Numbered from the stretch's first letter, positions 8,337 through 17,610 are shown. The stretch is 34,964 nucleotides of DNA from SIG607 sp045537575 (GCA_045537575.1 JAZSPU010000022.1:1-34964); one strand, 5' to 3'. Numbers and translations: made by a program. Notes: generated by a model not told the origin, from the letters alone.

Positions 8337-10349
8337 TTATCCGTGCATACGGAAGTCAAGAGTCTTGGGCAAGGGATATTTTTCTAATAAAATCTTCTGT
8401 ACTTCTTCCTCATCAGTAATACCTGTATCACGCTTAATAATAAGCTTATAAAGGTCGAACCAAATCTGAGAAACAGAAAGCTCACCTTCCTTGATATCAG
8501 CCATCTTAAAGTCGGGAGTAAGCATTGCTGCCGCCTTATCAAGTTCGCCAACGTTAATTAGAGAAAGGATTTTAAGAAGATTAAGTCTTCCGTCTTCTCT
8601 GAGAACGGGGCTCATAGTCTCGAAAATTTCAAGCCACTCATTGTGTCTGTTTGCAGCCTGAAGCATCTGAGCAACTTCAACGTAAAGACCTCTGAAATCC
8701 TTATAGAGTTCAATAGATTTAAGCATATAATGAATACCGTCTTCAAGACGATTTCTCTCTTTATATAAAAGCATACCTAAGTTTCTTAATGCCCAAGCGT
8801 TAGGGGAAGCTTCAATAGACTTTCTGAAAGCTTCCTCGGCATTGTCGATTTCTTCGGCAATATAGTAGTGAACACCAAGCTGATTATAAGCATACCAACG
8901 CTGTTCTTGGCTACCCTGTGTAGCCTTGATAAGAAGGTCACGCCAAAAAGCGTTGGATACATAAGAATGAGGACGGGTATCAACGCTGTATGCAGGGAAT
9001 TCGCCATTTTCAAGCAGATATTTCCAAGGAGCCTGATCACAATCGGTATTGTTCCAATCTTTAATAAATTCACTAATGGGAGCTTTGCCTGTGAGTTCTC
9101 TTATCTTGTTTTCAACTTCGCCCCAACCGGAACCGTACCAAAGCTGTTCGTCCTTAACAATTTCACCATCGGGGAACAAGCCATACATAGCCTTGTCGAT
9201 ATCGGTGGTATCAATAAGAGTAGAAAGCTGTTCTTTTACTGCATCCTGAGCAGTATGCCAATCGTTATGGAGTTTTTCGGGAGCGCAGTCAAGAGGAGTG
9301 TAAGCCTCGATAAACTGCCATGTATCCTTAGCTTTCATAGGAATATGTTCAAGCTGAGTATGAGCAAGACCTGCCTGAATTTCAATATAAGGACGGTCAT
9401 CCTCGGTAAGCCAACTGTTCCAGTTTCTACCGCCGTTAGCCTGTCCCCAAAGGAACATTTTTCTGCCTATAAATTCATTTGTAGAGAAATGGAGAAGACC
9501 GCTTCCGTCAGCATTTGCAGATGCAATCCACTTGTTTTCTTCCTTGGGTATCTTGTAGAAGAAGTCAAAGCAACGGTGGGAATTTTCGGGATAGGTGGCA
9601 TCAAAACCCATACACTCGGGAAGGGGAACCTTATCAAGAAGATATCTTCCCTCATCATATAAGCTGAGGAAGGATTCATCGGTAGGAACGATAACTCTTA
9701 TTCCCTTCTCTTCTGCAACAGCAATGTTAGACCACCAGTACATATATTTGTCGTCATCACTTGTGTTTTCAATTCTGTTCTTTATGTAAAGAACCTTACT
9801 GTCTTCGGGAAGATAAGCGTTAATGGAGTAAACAACCTCTCTGATACGCTCATATTCATACATACATAAAACTTCTTCCCCGCCCTTGTAGGTAAGCTTT
9901 TTAGCAAAAAGAGAAGAACAGGTTAAAGGATTATGTCCCTTAATACCTACGTTAAATTCAACACCGCCGGAAAACCAAGCATTACGAAGCGCAAGGTTAC
10001 AGGGCTGATATACACAGTTTTTATAAAGAACTTCTTTGCCTGTGGTCTTGTCTTCAAGCGACCAAAGACGTCCGCCAAGCTCGGGAAGAAAAACCGCCTT
10101 TATGTATTTATTTTCCAAAATTGCAGCATTAAATGCTCTGTCATTTCTGTTTCTGTCATAGTTATCCTGATTGGTGTAAGGGAGAAGAGTGTTAATTTTG
10201 CCTCTGCCAAGCCCCACCCTTTCTTCTTCGCTTACTCTGTCGGTAACGTCAAATCCTGCATGGATATAAGAAACGTTCTTAATATCAGGCAACGGATTTT
10301 CTACGCCTAAGGATGCGCTTCTGATAATATATTTTTCAAACCTAATCAT
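8337..10349 (-). CDS. DUF5107 domain protein with C-terminal TPR repeats
   Basis: 670-residue cytoplasmic protein. Residues about 35-330 match the DUF5107 family, a beta-sandwich related to galactose-mutarotase-like carbohydrate-binding folds: VFLPELGGRLWSLEDKTTGKEVLYKN, WFSGGVEFN.G..GHNP, and FLWGQANGGRNWNSWL. Residues about 480-600 carry tetratricopeptide repeats (AYNQLGVHYYIAEEIDNAEEAFRKSIEASPNAWALRNLG). Members sit in carbohydrate-use loci and are presumed to bind or act on sugars; no catalytic residues can be assigned. The ATG has a GGAG site. It follows the sensor/HTH regulator by 13 bp, so the regulator probably controls this gene. A long open frame on the opposite strand (8868-9662) is a shadow. 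Confidence 0.8.
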   Translation of the reverse strand: MIRFEKYIIRSASLGVENPLPDIKNVSYIHAGFDVTDRVSEEERVGLGRGKINTLLPYTNQDNYDRNRNDRAFNAAILENKYIKAVFLPELGGRLWSLEDKTTGKEVLYKNCVYQPCNLALRNAWFSGGVEFNVGIKGHNPLTCSSLFAKKLTYKGGEEVLCMYEYERIREVVYSINAYLPEDSKVLYIKNRIENTSDDDKYMYWWSNIAVAEEKGIRVIVPTDESFLSLYDEGRYLLDKVPLPECMGFDATYPENSHRCFDFFYKIPKEENKWIASANADGSGLLHFSTNEFIGRKMFLWGQANGGRNWNSWLTEDDRPYIEIQAGLAHTQLEHIPMKAKDTWQFIEAYTPLDCAPEKLHNDWHTAQDAVKEQLSTLIDTTDIDKAMYGLFPDGEIVKDEQLWYGSGWGEVENKIRELTGKAPISEFIKDWNNTDCDQAPWKYLLENGEFPAYSVDTRPHSYVSNAFWRDLLIKATQGSQEQRWYAYNQLGVHYYIAEEIDNAEEAFRKSIEASPNAWALRNLGMLLYKERNRLEDGIHYMLKSIELYKDFRGLYVEVAQMLQAANRHNEWLEIFETMSPVLREDGRLNLLKILSLINVGELDKAAAMLTPDFKMADIKEGELSVSQIWFDLYKLIIKRDTGITDEEEVQKILLEKYPLPKTLDFRMHG

Positions 10350-10362
10350 AAATACTTCTCCT

Positions 10363-11469
10363 TTATTTTAATTCGGAATTAAGAAGAGATTTCATTATAT
10401 CCGATAAGTCCTCTCTCTTCACGGCACCGAAATTTTTTATCATTTTTGCCACTCTGTATTTAATGGCTCTATCAGTAAGTTTCAGCTTCTCTGCCATTTC
10501 AGTATATGTGAGATTTTCAGTAAGACAGTAAAGAATATCTCTGTCGATATCGTCACAATTTTCAAGAAAAGCTTCAATTCTTATAATGCTCTGAACATCA
10601 GGATCATAATAATAGGCTTCGTTTCCATCGTCGAAATCATAGTCAGGTTCAGGCAAAGGATCATTTAGATTAAAGTTTGCGGTAGAACCTCTTATAATAA
10701 GTTCGCAAGGAAGCGATAAAGTAAGTCGAGCAGAAACGTTGTTTTTTCTGACAAAGCGCCATACCCTTATTGCCTGACGTCCCATTTCGAAGTAATCAAA
10801 ATTCACCGACGTAATGGGTATATCGTGACGCTGTCCGAGGTTTGAATTGCCAATTCCCACAACCATAATATCTTCGGGAACGCGTATTCCTACAGCTCTG
10901 AGTCTGTTTATAAGGAAAATAGCCACGGTATCGTTTACACAAAGGACTCCGTCATAACGGTTTTGTTTATAGCTTTCAATAAAGTCGTCAACACAAAGAG
11001 AAAGTGACTTTTCGCAAACAAAGACATCGCAAGTATCCTTCCTCATAGAAAGAATAGTCTTTTCCTTTTCTCTGTCTGCTATAGAACTTCTGTTAACACC
11101 CAAAAGGGCGGTTCGCTTACAGCCCGCCTGCTCAAGATAAAAAATGACGTGACGAACGATCTCCGTAAGTTCAAAGTCAACACCGTTACAGTTTTCCTTT
11201 AAATCAGGATGAAGACAGGCGCCAACGATAATAGGCTTTCCGCCGTATTTCACAACCGTTTCAGCCATAGCCTTAACCCAACGGTAAGTGTAACCCACTA
11301 TTAAAATAGGCACTCCCTTGGCTGTTTCATGAATAGTAGATTCATCTACATAACGTAAAACACATTCCTGACGGGCGGCCATTTTAAGCATACCGCTGAG
11401 TATATTATTTATCCAGAAAAACTCTTTTTCACTGGGCTGAACAGTAACGCAAATCTCATTTTTTTGCAT
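10363..11469 (-). CDS. Hybrid regulator: LacI-type sensor domain with C-terminal LuxR-like HTH
   Basis: 368 residues from the ATG at 11469, which has a GGAGG 7 nt upstream; the frame is open further but that extension lacks a ribosome site. Residues about 5-280 look like the periplasmic-binding-protein-type sensor of LacI/GalR regulators (RYDGVLCVNDTVAIFLINRLRAVGIRVPEDIMVVGIGN and PITSVNFDYFEMGRQAIRV). The usual N-terminal LacI helix-turn-helix is absent. An acidic linker (about 290-315) leads to a C-terminal HTH of LuxR/sigma-4 type (LTENLTYTEMAEKLKLTDRAIKYRVAKMI). It probably senses a sugar and controls the DUF5107 gene 13 bp downstream. Confidence 0.8.
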   Translation of the reverse strand: MQKNEICVTVQPSEKEFFWINNILSGMLKMAARQECVLRYVDESTIHETAKGVPILIVGYTYRWVKAMAETVVKYGGKPIIVGACLHPDLKENCNGVDFELTEIVRHVIFYLEQAGCKRTALLGVNRSSIADREKEKTILSMRKDTCDVFVCEKSLSLCVDDFIESYKQNRYDGVLCVNDTVAIFLINRLRAVGIRVPEDIMVVGIGNSNLGQRHDIPITSVNFDYFEMGRQAIRVWRFVRKNNVSARLTLSLPCELIIRGSTANFNLNDPLPEPDYDFDDGNEAYYYDPDVQSIIRIEAFLENCDDIDRDILYCLTENLTYTEMAEKLKLTDRAIKYRVAKMIKNFGAVKREDLSDIMKSLLNSELK

Positions 11470-11581
11470 ACCTTTTCCTCCATAGAAAAAATACACTTTA
11501 ATACATTTTAATTCTAACACAAACACATATGATTAACAAGGAAATATATTTACTTTTTTTCTATGAATTTGTTCCTTTATA

Positions 11582-11610
11582 TTGTAAAAAAATCGAAAAT
11601 ATGATAAAAT
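11582..11610 (+). promoter_or_regulatory. Promoter of the membrane-protein gene
   Basis: TTGTAA (11582-11587), 17 bp, then TAAAAT (11605-11610) with an extended TGA in front. Confidence 0.5.
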
Positions 11611-11639
11611 GACTTAAATAAAACGAAAGGAAATGATTT

Positions 11640-12299
11640 ATGAGACAAAAAAGCAACCCTTATCTTTTCTTTCTTCACGCAAAAAATCAGCACAATTTAA
11701 GGCTTTTTACCTTTATAGCCTTTGTATTTTTGGCTTTTGAAAAAATAATTGCAGGCGCTTCGGCAACCTATATCGATAAAAATCTGCTCTTTTATTTTAC
11801 CCTTTTGCCAACCGACCTTTTATGTATCGCAGTTTACCTTTCGGTTGCCGTACTGCTTGTTGCAAAGGTTAAATACAAATACCTTTTAATCCCCGACTTT
11901 TTCCTTTTATTTGTTAAGCTTTATCACTTTACAACAAGTATAATTCATCTTGTTAACGAAGAGCTTACCAAAACCGATAAGCTTATTTACACTTCAAAGC
12001 TTATAGAAAGCTTTTTGTTTTCTATGTTTTTAATATTTTTGTTTACGGGAAAGCTTATGCATCACAGCAAACAGTATTCAAAAACCTATCCCTTTGTTTG
12101 TATGCGACTGCTTATTGCCTGTTTCCCAGTAACCATACTTTTTGAAATTTTAAAAGTCTTAAGCCGAATAGAAGCCCATACACCCTCCCTTTTAATTTTT
12201 CTTTCGGTTTGCGAAAATATAGTTAACGAAGCTTTCTTAGACCTTCCCTACTTTTTATTATTACTTTTAATGGCATTCGTTCCCGAAAATAAATATTAA
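11640..12299 (+). CDS. Multi-pass membrane protein of unknown function
   Basis: 219 residues with five or six hydrophobic segments, at roughly 22-42, 50-76, 83-100, 125-142, 152-170 and 195-213. There is no signal peptide, recognised motif or conserved charged pattern. The start is ATG at 11640 with GAAAGG upstream. It is a single-gene unit between its own promoter and a terminator, convergent with the TRAP genes. I do not recognise the family, and the neighbours do not suggest a role. Confidence 0.65.
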   Translation: MRQKSNPYLFFLHAKNQHNLRLFTFIAFVFLAFEKIIAGASATYIDKNLLFYFTLLPTDLLCIAVYLSVAVLLVAKVKYKYLLIPDFFLLFVKLYHFTTSIIHLVNEELTKTDKLIYTSKLIESFLFSMFLIFLFTGKLMHHSKQYSKTYPFVCMRLLIACFPVTILFEILKVLSRIEAHTPSLLIFLSVCENIVNEAFLDLPYFLLLLLMAFVPENKY

Positions 12300-12300
12300 A

Positions 12301-12326
12301 AATGACGGCTAACGCCGTCATTTTTT
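12301..12326. terminator. Bidirectional terminator
   Basis: Stem AATGACGGC/GCCGTCATT with loop TAAC has T runs on both strands and separates the convergent membrane-protein and TRAP permease genes. Confidence 0.85.
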
Positions 12327-14271
12327 ATGCTGGTATCTTATTTTTAGGTCTGACAGTAAACTGAAGTATAAATATAAGTGCCACTAGTGCAAGACCTATA
12401 GAGTCGGTAACAACTCCGGGATAGATAAGGCAAAGTCCGCCTGCTGCGCTGATAATTCTTTCAAACCAGAACATTTTGCGTTTAAAGTAGCCTTCAAGCG
12501 AAGCTGAAACGGCAAACATTCCGAGAAGTGAAGTGATACAAATAAGCACTACTTCCCAAACGGTTGTATCTATAAACAGCATTGCAGGACTAAGGGCAAA
12601 TACGTAAGGCACGATGAATGCACCGATAGCAAGTTTGGTTGAGGTAAATGCCGTCTTCATTGGGTTAGCCCCTGCAATAGCCGCACCTGCATAGGCAGCC
12701 AAAGCAACGGGAGGAGTAAGGTCGGCAACAATACCGAAATAGAATACAAAGAAGTGAGCGGCAATCATAGGAACGCCCATCTGAACCAAAATAGGAGCGC
12801 AGGTAGCCGCCATAATGCAATAGTTTGCAGTAGTGGGAACACCCATACCAAGAACAATACAACAAAGCATTGTAAGGAAAAGAGCAATTATAACCTTTCC
12901 TCCTGCAAGTGTAACAATGCCGTTAAAGAGCATATAAGCAAGTCCCGTCGAACCGATAACACCTGCAATAATACCTGCAACACCACAAGCAGCGGCAACC
13001 GTTATCATACCCTGTCCGCCTGCCGCAAGAGCCTCTAAAAGACGTTTGGGCGTAATTCGGGTTTCTTTATTAAACATACTTACAACTATAGCCACAACAA
13101 TTGCGATAGCTGCGGCATAAGCAATAGAACGCTTACTTGTAGCAACAAGATAGATAAGAAGAATAAGGGGTAAAAGCAGATAAGTCTGTTTAAGAAGAGG
13201 TTTGAGTCTGGGAAGTTCTTCTTTGGTAAGACCTCTTAGTCCTTCTTTTTTAGCTTCAAGATGAACGGTAATAAATACACCTGCAAAATAAAGCACAGCA
13301 GGAAGAATTGCTCTTACAACTATATTGGAATAAGGAACGCCTACGGTTTCTGCCATAAGAAATGCGGCAGCTCCCATAATGGGAGGCATAATCTGCCCAC
13401 CCGTAGAAGCTGAAGCTTCGGCGGCGGCGGCAAATTCGGGCTTATAACCTGTACGCTTCATAAGAGGAATGGTGACAGCGCCCGAGCCTACTGTATTTGC
13501 AACGGACGAACCAGAAACCATGCCTTCAAGAGCAGAAGCTACAACGGCAACCTTAGCCGGTCCTCCCGAAAATCTGCCTACAAGAGCATTAGAAATTTTA
13601 ATAAAGAAATCAGCAATTCCCGTTCTTTCAAGGAAAGCGCCGAAAATTATAAACAAAGCAATATACTTTGAACACACATTAACGGGAGTTGACAGGATAC
13701 CCTCTTTAGAATAGAAAAGAACACGTACGTTTTCAGTAATACGGGCAATAATATCAGGGTTGGTAGAACCCCAGATAAGAGCATAACAAAGAAGCGCCGC
13801 CGCAACAATTAGTATAGGTAGTCCAACACTTCGTCTGCAAAGCTCAGCAAGGCATAAAATACCCACTATGCCTATAATTACTTCTATCTGAGTAATTTTA
13901 TATCTTGATACGATTTCGGTAGCATTACAGCAAAAATAAAGGAATGCAGAGGTTCCGAAAATCATCAGTACCCAATCATACCAAGGCATAAAATTAACCT
14001 TTTGTTTTCCTTTTTTTGCAGGGAAAACAAGAAAACCAATAAAAACAATAAATGCCATAAAGGAAGTAAGTCTTACTTCATCAAGCCAGGTAGCAAACAG
14101 AGTTACGTAAATGCAGAAAACGGAAAACAAAGCAAGAATAGAGCGTACTATCCATTTAGGTGCACCTTCCCAAACTCTTGTGTTTGACTCCCTGTCAAAC
14201 TTCTTCATAACATCGTCAAGACTAACCGGCCCGTCGGATGCGGGAACAGTTTTTTTCTTAAACAGTGCCAT
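12325..14271 (-). CDS. TRAP transporter fused permease (DctQM), TAXI type
   Basis: 648 residues with about 16-18 membrane helices. The N-terminal part (about 40-165) is the small DctQ-like portion. The rest is the large DctM-like permease with the conserved GGQIMPPIMGAAAFLMAE region, GMVSGSSVANTVGSGAVTIPLM and GMGVPTTANYCIMA. Fusion of the two permease parts is normal for TAXI-family TRAP systems. These use an ion gradient rather than ATP to import organic acids or amino acids, in known cases glutamate-like or dicarboxylate substrates. It lies downstream of its solute-binding protein with a hairpin between them. GGAGG precedes the ATG. Confidence 0.92.
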   Translation of the reverse strand: MALFKKKTVPASDGPVSLDDVMKKFDRESNTRVWEGAPKWIVRSILALFSVFCIYVTLFATWLDEVRLTSFMAFIVFIGFLVFPAKKGKQKVNFMPWYDWVLMIFGTSAFLYFCCNATEIVSRYKITQIEVIIGIVGILCLAELCRRSVGLPILIVAAALLCYALIWGSTNPDIIARITENVRVLFYSKEGILSTPVNVCSKYIALFIIFGAFLERTGIADFFIKISNALVGRFSGGPAKVAVVASALEGMVSGSSVANTVGSGAVTIPLMKRTGYKPEFAAAAEASASTGGQIMPPIMGAAAFLMAETVGVPYSNIVVRAILPAVLYFAGVFITVHLEAKKEGLRGLTKEELPRLKPLLKQTYLLLPLILLIYLVATSKRSIAYAAAIAIVVAIVVSMFNKETRITPKRLLEALAAGGQGMITVAAACGVAGIIAGVIGSTGLAYMLFNGIVTLAGGKVIIALFLTMLCCIVLGMGVPTTANYCIMAATCAPILVQMGVPMIAAHFFVFYFGIVADLTPPVALAAYAGAAIAGANPMKTAFTSTKLAIGAFIVPYVFALSPAMLFIDTTVWEVVLICITSLLGMFAVSASLEGYFKRKMFWFERIISAAGGLCLIYPGVVTDSIGLALVALIFILQFTVRPKNKIPA

Positions 14272-14295
14272 ATAATCCTCCTAAAAAAACAAGAA

Positions 14296-14325
14296 TTTGG
14301 TTGCAGATATTTCACTGCAACCAAA
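14296..14325 (-). terminator. Intercistronic hairpin between TRAP binding protein and permease
   Basis: An 11-bp perfect stem (14296-14306 with 14315-14325) is followed, on the minus strand, by a T-rich stretch ending just before the permease ribosome site. It probably acts as a partial terminator or 3' stabiliser that gives more binding protein than permease. Confidence 0.7.
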
Positions 14326-14346
14326 TAAGGAAAAACTTTTTAAATT

Positions 14347-15309
14347 TTATTTTGCTTCAACAGTAATTCCTTTTTCTTTAAAGTATTTAGCAGCGCCTGC
14401 ATGGAAAGGAGCAGCCATACCGCTTGTTGCGTTTTCAAGAGAAAGTTCAGCACCCTTTGCATGAGCGGCTGTGATTGCATCTACGTTATCAAAGATAGCC
14501 TTTGTAATGTTATAAACGTTTTCTTCGCTGGCTGCTGCGCTTACTATAAGAGTAGCCTTTACGGTTACGGTAGTAACATCTGCGGTCTGTCCCTTATAAG
14601 TATTAGCAGGGATTTTGTATTCGGTATAGAAGGAAGAATCGCCTTCCATAAGCTTCTTTGCAATATCACCGTCAATGGGAACGAGATAAGCGGAAGCAGA
14701 AGTACAAAGTTCCTGAATAGCAGGAGTGGGAGCACCTGCAACTATGAATGCAGCGTCGATTTTGCCATCCTTTAATGCATCAGCAGAATCAGCAAAGGAC
14801 TGATACTGAGGAACAATATCATTTTCGGTCATACCTGCAGCAGCAAGAATATCAACAGCGTTGAAGTAAACGCCTGAACCAGCAGCGCCGATAGAAACCT
14901 TTTTACCGCGAAGGTCTGCAACGGTCTTAATTGCGGGATCCATAGTAACAAGCTGAACAGCTTCAGCATAAAGACCGCCGATTACACGAAAGGATTCAAT
15001 CTTTCCCTCTTTTTCAAAAGAACGGGAACCTGCATAGGCGTAAGCCATAACGTCGGACTGAACGGTACCGAGCTGATAGTTACCTACATCAATACCAAGG
15101 ATGTTAGCCTTACTGCCGTCGGTAGAAACAACGTTTACGGTAATACCGGTAGTGGTTTTAATCTGATTACCTAAAATTCCACCGTAACCATAGTATGTAC
15201 CAGCAGTACCGCCTGTACCCATGGTCATCATTGTGCTACCGCTGCCGCCACAAGCTGCAAGGGAGAACACAAGAGCAAATGTAAGTAATAGGGCAATTAA
15301 CTTTTTCAT
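14347..15309 (-). CDS. TAXI-family TRAP transporter solute-binding lipoprotein
   Basis: 320 residues from the ATG at 15309. The ATG at 15324 is rejected because it overlaps the GGAGG ribosome site. A lipoprotein signal (MKKLIALLLTFALVFSLAACGGSG) anchors it outside the membrane. The family motif MGTGGTAGTYYGYGGILGNQI (about residues 27-47) and the region VADLRGKKVSIGAAGSGVYFNA identify the TAXI class. It captures the substrate and passes it to the fused permease encoded next. The substrate is not predictable, though C4-dicarboxylates and glutamate are typical. Confidence 0.92.
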   Translation of the reverse strand: MKKLIALLLTFALVFSLAACGGSGSTMMTMGTGGTAGTYYGYGGILGNQIKTTTGITVNVVSTDGSKANILGIDVGNYQLGTVQSDVMAYAYAGSRSFEKEGKIESFRVIGGLYAEAVQLVTMDPAIKTVADLRGKKVSIGAAGSGVYFNAVDILAAAGMTENDIVPQYQSFADSADALKDGKIDAAFIVAGAPTPAIQELCTSASAYLVPIDGDIAKKLMEGDSSFYTEYKIPANTYKGQTADVTTVTVKATLIVSAAASEENVYNITKAIFDNVDAITAAHAKGAELSLENATSGMAAPFHAGAAKYFKEKGITVEAK

Positions 15310-15339
15310 TTTTCTTTCCTCCAAAAATTATTTACATTC

Positions 15340-15368
15340 ATTATACACTAAAAGGGTATTTATTGCAA
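15340..15368 (-). promoter_or_regulatory. Promoter of the TRAP operon
   Basis: On the minus strand, TTGCAA (15368-15363), 17 bp, TATAAT (15345-15340), about 30 bp before the binding-protein start. Confidence 0.65.
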
Positions 15369-15392
15369 GAAAAAATATATATAGGATTCGGT

Positions 15393-15421
15393 TTGACAAA
15401 AAAGCTGTTTTAATGTATAAT
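15393..15421 (+). promoter_or_regulatory. Promoter of the EamA gene
   Basis: Consensus TTGACA (15393-15398), 17 bp, TATAAT (15416-15421). Confidence 0.8.
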
Positions 15422-15453
15422 TGAGTAAATTTGTTTTATGAGGCTTAATTATA

Positions 15454-16347
15454 ATGAATTCGTTAAAAATCAAAGGTTATATTTTTGTAATACTTAGCGC
15501 CATAATATTCGGCTGTATGCCGCTTATGGCTATACACATATATGCGGACGGCGTAAATTCCTTAAGTCTTGTACTGCTGCGAAACGTTCTTTCAATGCCG
15601 ATGCTTGCCATTATGGCTTTAATTACCAAAAAGACTTTAAAGGTTCCGATAAAAGCTCTGCCCTCTATTGCTATTATAGGTCTTGCAGGATGCTGTATTA
15701 CTCCGCTGATGCTTTTTGCGTCATATAATTATATACCGTCGGGAATTGCAACTGTTTTGCACTTTGTTTATCCCGCCGTTGTTCTTGTGATAAACATAAT
15801 TATAAGCCGCAAATTAAGTATTTATAACCTATTAAGCGTGGCTTTATGCTTTGGTGGTATATGTCTGTTTTATAATCCAAACGACCCTCTCAATTTTGAA
15901 GGCGCACTTTTGGCGCTACTTTCGGGTGTCACCTATGCAGTATATATAATTTTACTGTCTCGCTTTAAGTATAAAAAACTTTCAGGCTTCCTTTTCAGCT
16001 TTTACATATCGGTAACAAGCAGTATAGTTTTACTTATAGTCTGTCTCTGCCTTAATAAACTCACTATCCCCCAGTCCCCTTCAGGTTGGCTTTTATCCGC
16101 TTTTTTTGCCTTTGCGATAAACGTAGGCGCGGTAGTGCTTTTCCAACAAGGCGCAGTTTTAATCGGCAGTCAGCAGTCATCTATACTCAGTACCTTTGAA
16201 CCCATTACGGGAGTTGTGATTGACGCTCTCATAATTTCGCAGGTTTTACCAAACGTACCTTCCATTATCGGTTGTGTTCTGGTAATAGCCGCAAGTATAT
16301 TAATAGTTGTATTTGATATTATAAATGAAAAAAAGCATCAAGTTTAA
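15454..16347 (+). CDS. EamA/DMT-family transporter
   Basis: 297 residues with ten predicted transmembrane helices arranged as two repeats of the EamA fold (first half from GYIFVILSAIIFGCMPLMAI, second from NFEGALLALLSGVTYAVYIILL). The motif TFEPITGVVIDALIISQVLP near the C-terminus is typical of drug/metabolite-type exporters. Family members move amino acids or other small metabolites, usually outward; the substrate is unknown. It has its own consensus promoter and terminator, and an ATG with GAGG 10 nt upstream. Confidence 0.88.
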   Translation: MNSLKIKGYIFVILSAIIFGCMPLMAIHIYADGVNSLSLVLLRNVLSMPMLAIMALITKKTLKVPIKALPSIAIIGLAGCCITPLMLFASYNYIPSGIATVLHFVYPAVVLVINIIISRKLSIYNLLSVALCFGGICLFYNPNDPLNFEGALLALLSGVTYAVYIILLSRFKYKKLSGFLFSFYISVTSSIVLLIVCLCLNKLTIPQSPSGWLLSAFFAFAINVGAVVLFQQGAVLIGSQQSSILSTFEPITGVVIDALIISQVLPNVPSIIGCVLVIAASILIVVFDIINEKKHQV

Positions 16348-16366
16348 ACACTTGATGCTTAATTTT
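16333..16366 (+). terminator. Terminator of EamA gene
   Basis: Stem AAGCATCAAG/CTTGATGCTT spans the stop codon and is followed by a T run. Confidence 0.8.
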
Positions 16367-16367
16367 T

Positions 16368-17486
16368 TTATGCTAAATATGGATCATCCCATAAGAGAAG
16401 CTTTTGACCGAGCCCCTTCTTAAGAGCATTTTCATAAAGCTCGTATCCCCAAGCAACGTCCCATACGGGCATACCGCTTGCAATGAAGCATATTCTTTCG
16501 TCTTCGCTTTCTCTGCCCGCCTTAGAACCGCAGATTACGTCGCCAAGGCTTACACCATCGGTAATGGGAGGAAGCTTTCCTTCGTACATAAAGCGGTAAA
16601 TCTGAACGGCAATACCGTTTATAAAGCGTTCGTTTTCGGGAAGTAACATATGCTCGTCAAAATAAACCTCATGCATTTTCGTATTATCCCAAATAACCTT
16701 TGAGGAGGTAAAATATTCTTCATCTACGTTTCCTCTGCCCGAGAAAATGAGAAGAGAGCCCTTTTTAAGCCAATCATTTTCAAGCTTTATAGGTTTAACA
16801 GAAGAAGCGGCAACACTTACTATATCACCTGCTCTTACGGCTTCTTCAAGATTTACGGTACCTCTTGCCTTTATGCCGTACTTCTCGCTCATCTCTTTAG
16901 CAAAAACCTCTGCCTTTTCTAAATAAAGATCGCAAACAACAAGTTCTTCAATATTTTTAGCTTCACACATTATTCCTTCAAAACACGCCATACTTACGGG
17001 ACCTGCGCCAATACAGGAGCAAACCTTTGCATTTTTATTTGCAAGATGTCTTACGCCAACGCCGGGCACACAGCCTGTTCTTACAGAGCTTATAAGATTG
17101 CCTGCCATAAGAGCAATTGGCTCACAGGTATCGGCATCATTAAGCATTACCATAAGAATTGAACGAGGAAGTCCTCTTTCGGGGTTTATAATGTTAGAGC
17201 CGTACCACTTTTGTCCTGCCACGTTAAAGCGTCCGCCAACATACGCAGGCATAGCCATAAAACGTCTGTCGGGAGCATCCTTGGGCATATTTGGGAAAGG
17301 ACTCTCCTTAGGGAACTTCATCATAATTCCGTGAGAATTATGCTTATCGCCGCCCATTACGTAATCGCCTACGCTGAGAAGCTTAAAAACCTCTTCTTCA
17401 ACGTCAATACAGCGACTGTAATCAAGCACACCGGCTTCTATCATTTCTTTTTCGTTAAGATACAAAAATTCTGTTCTTTTTCCCAT
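16368..17486 (-). CDS. Ornithine cyclodeaminase / mu-crystallin family protein
   Basis: 372 residues. The substrate-binding half includes FMAMPAYVGGRFNVAGQKWYGSN. The dinucleotide-binding motif CSCIGAGPVSMACFEGIM (about residues 162-180) follows VRTGCVPGVGVRHLA, the family signature. Members bind NAD(P) and act on amino acids or imines: ornithine cyclodeaminase, ketimine reductase, alanine dehydrogenase or SbnB-like enzymes. This longer ~370-residue subgroup is sometimes labelled tyramine oxidase subunit B in databases, with no experimental support I can cite for this case. It is divergent from an RpiR regulator that probably controls it. The ATG has a GGAG site. Confidence 0.82.
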   Translation of the reverse strand: MGKRTEFLYLNEKEMIEAGVLDYSRCIDVEEEVFKLLSVGDYVMGGDKHNSHGIMMKFPKESPFPNMPKDAPDRRFMAMPAYVGGRFNVAGQKWYGSNIINPERGLPRSILMVMLNDADTCEPIALMAGNLISSVRTGCVPGVGVRHLANKNAKVCSCIGAGPVSMACFEGIMCEAKNIEELVVCDLYLEKAEVFAKEMSEKYGIKARGTVNLEEAVRAGDIVSVAASSVKPIKLENDWLKKGSLLIFSGRGNVDEEYFTSSKVIWDNTKMHEVYFDEHMLLPENERFINGIAVQIYRFMYEGKLPPITDGVSLGDVICGSKAGRESEDERICFIASGMPVWDVAWGYELYENALKKGLGQKLLLWDDPYLA

Positions 17487-17528
17487 TTTTATTCTCCTTT
17501 GTATTATTTAATACATAGCTTTATACCG

Positions 17529-17557
17529 ATTATAGCAAAGGTTTTTTGTTTAGTCAA
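17529..17557 (-). promoter_or_regulatory. Promoter of the cyclodeaminase-family gene
   Basis: On the minus strand, TTGACT (17557-17552), 17 bp, TATAAT (17534-17529). Confidence 0.7.
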
Positions 17558-17585
17558 CGAATTCTAGCTGTTAATTTTGATACAT

Positions 17586-17607
17586 TTTTGTACTAAACAG
17601 TACAAAA
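17586..17607. promoter_or_regulatory. Operator candidate in the divergent region
   Basis: Perfect inverted repeat TTTTGTACT-AAAC-AGTACAAAA. It ends 3 bp before the -35 box of the RpiR gene and lies 28 bp upstream of the -35 of the divergent enzyme gene. This is the position expected for a site through which the RpiR protein controls both. Confidence 0.6.
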
Positions 17608-17610
17608 CCC

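Noticed and set aside
8868..9662. A 264-codon open frame on the plus strand
   Set aside because: It is antisense to the DUF5107 gene, with no ribosome site, no recognisable domain and the composition expected of a codon-biased shadow.
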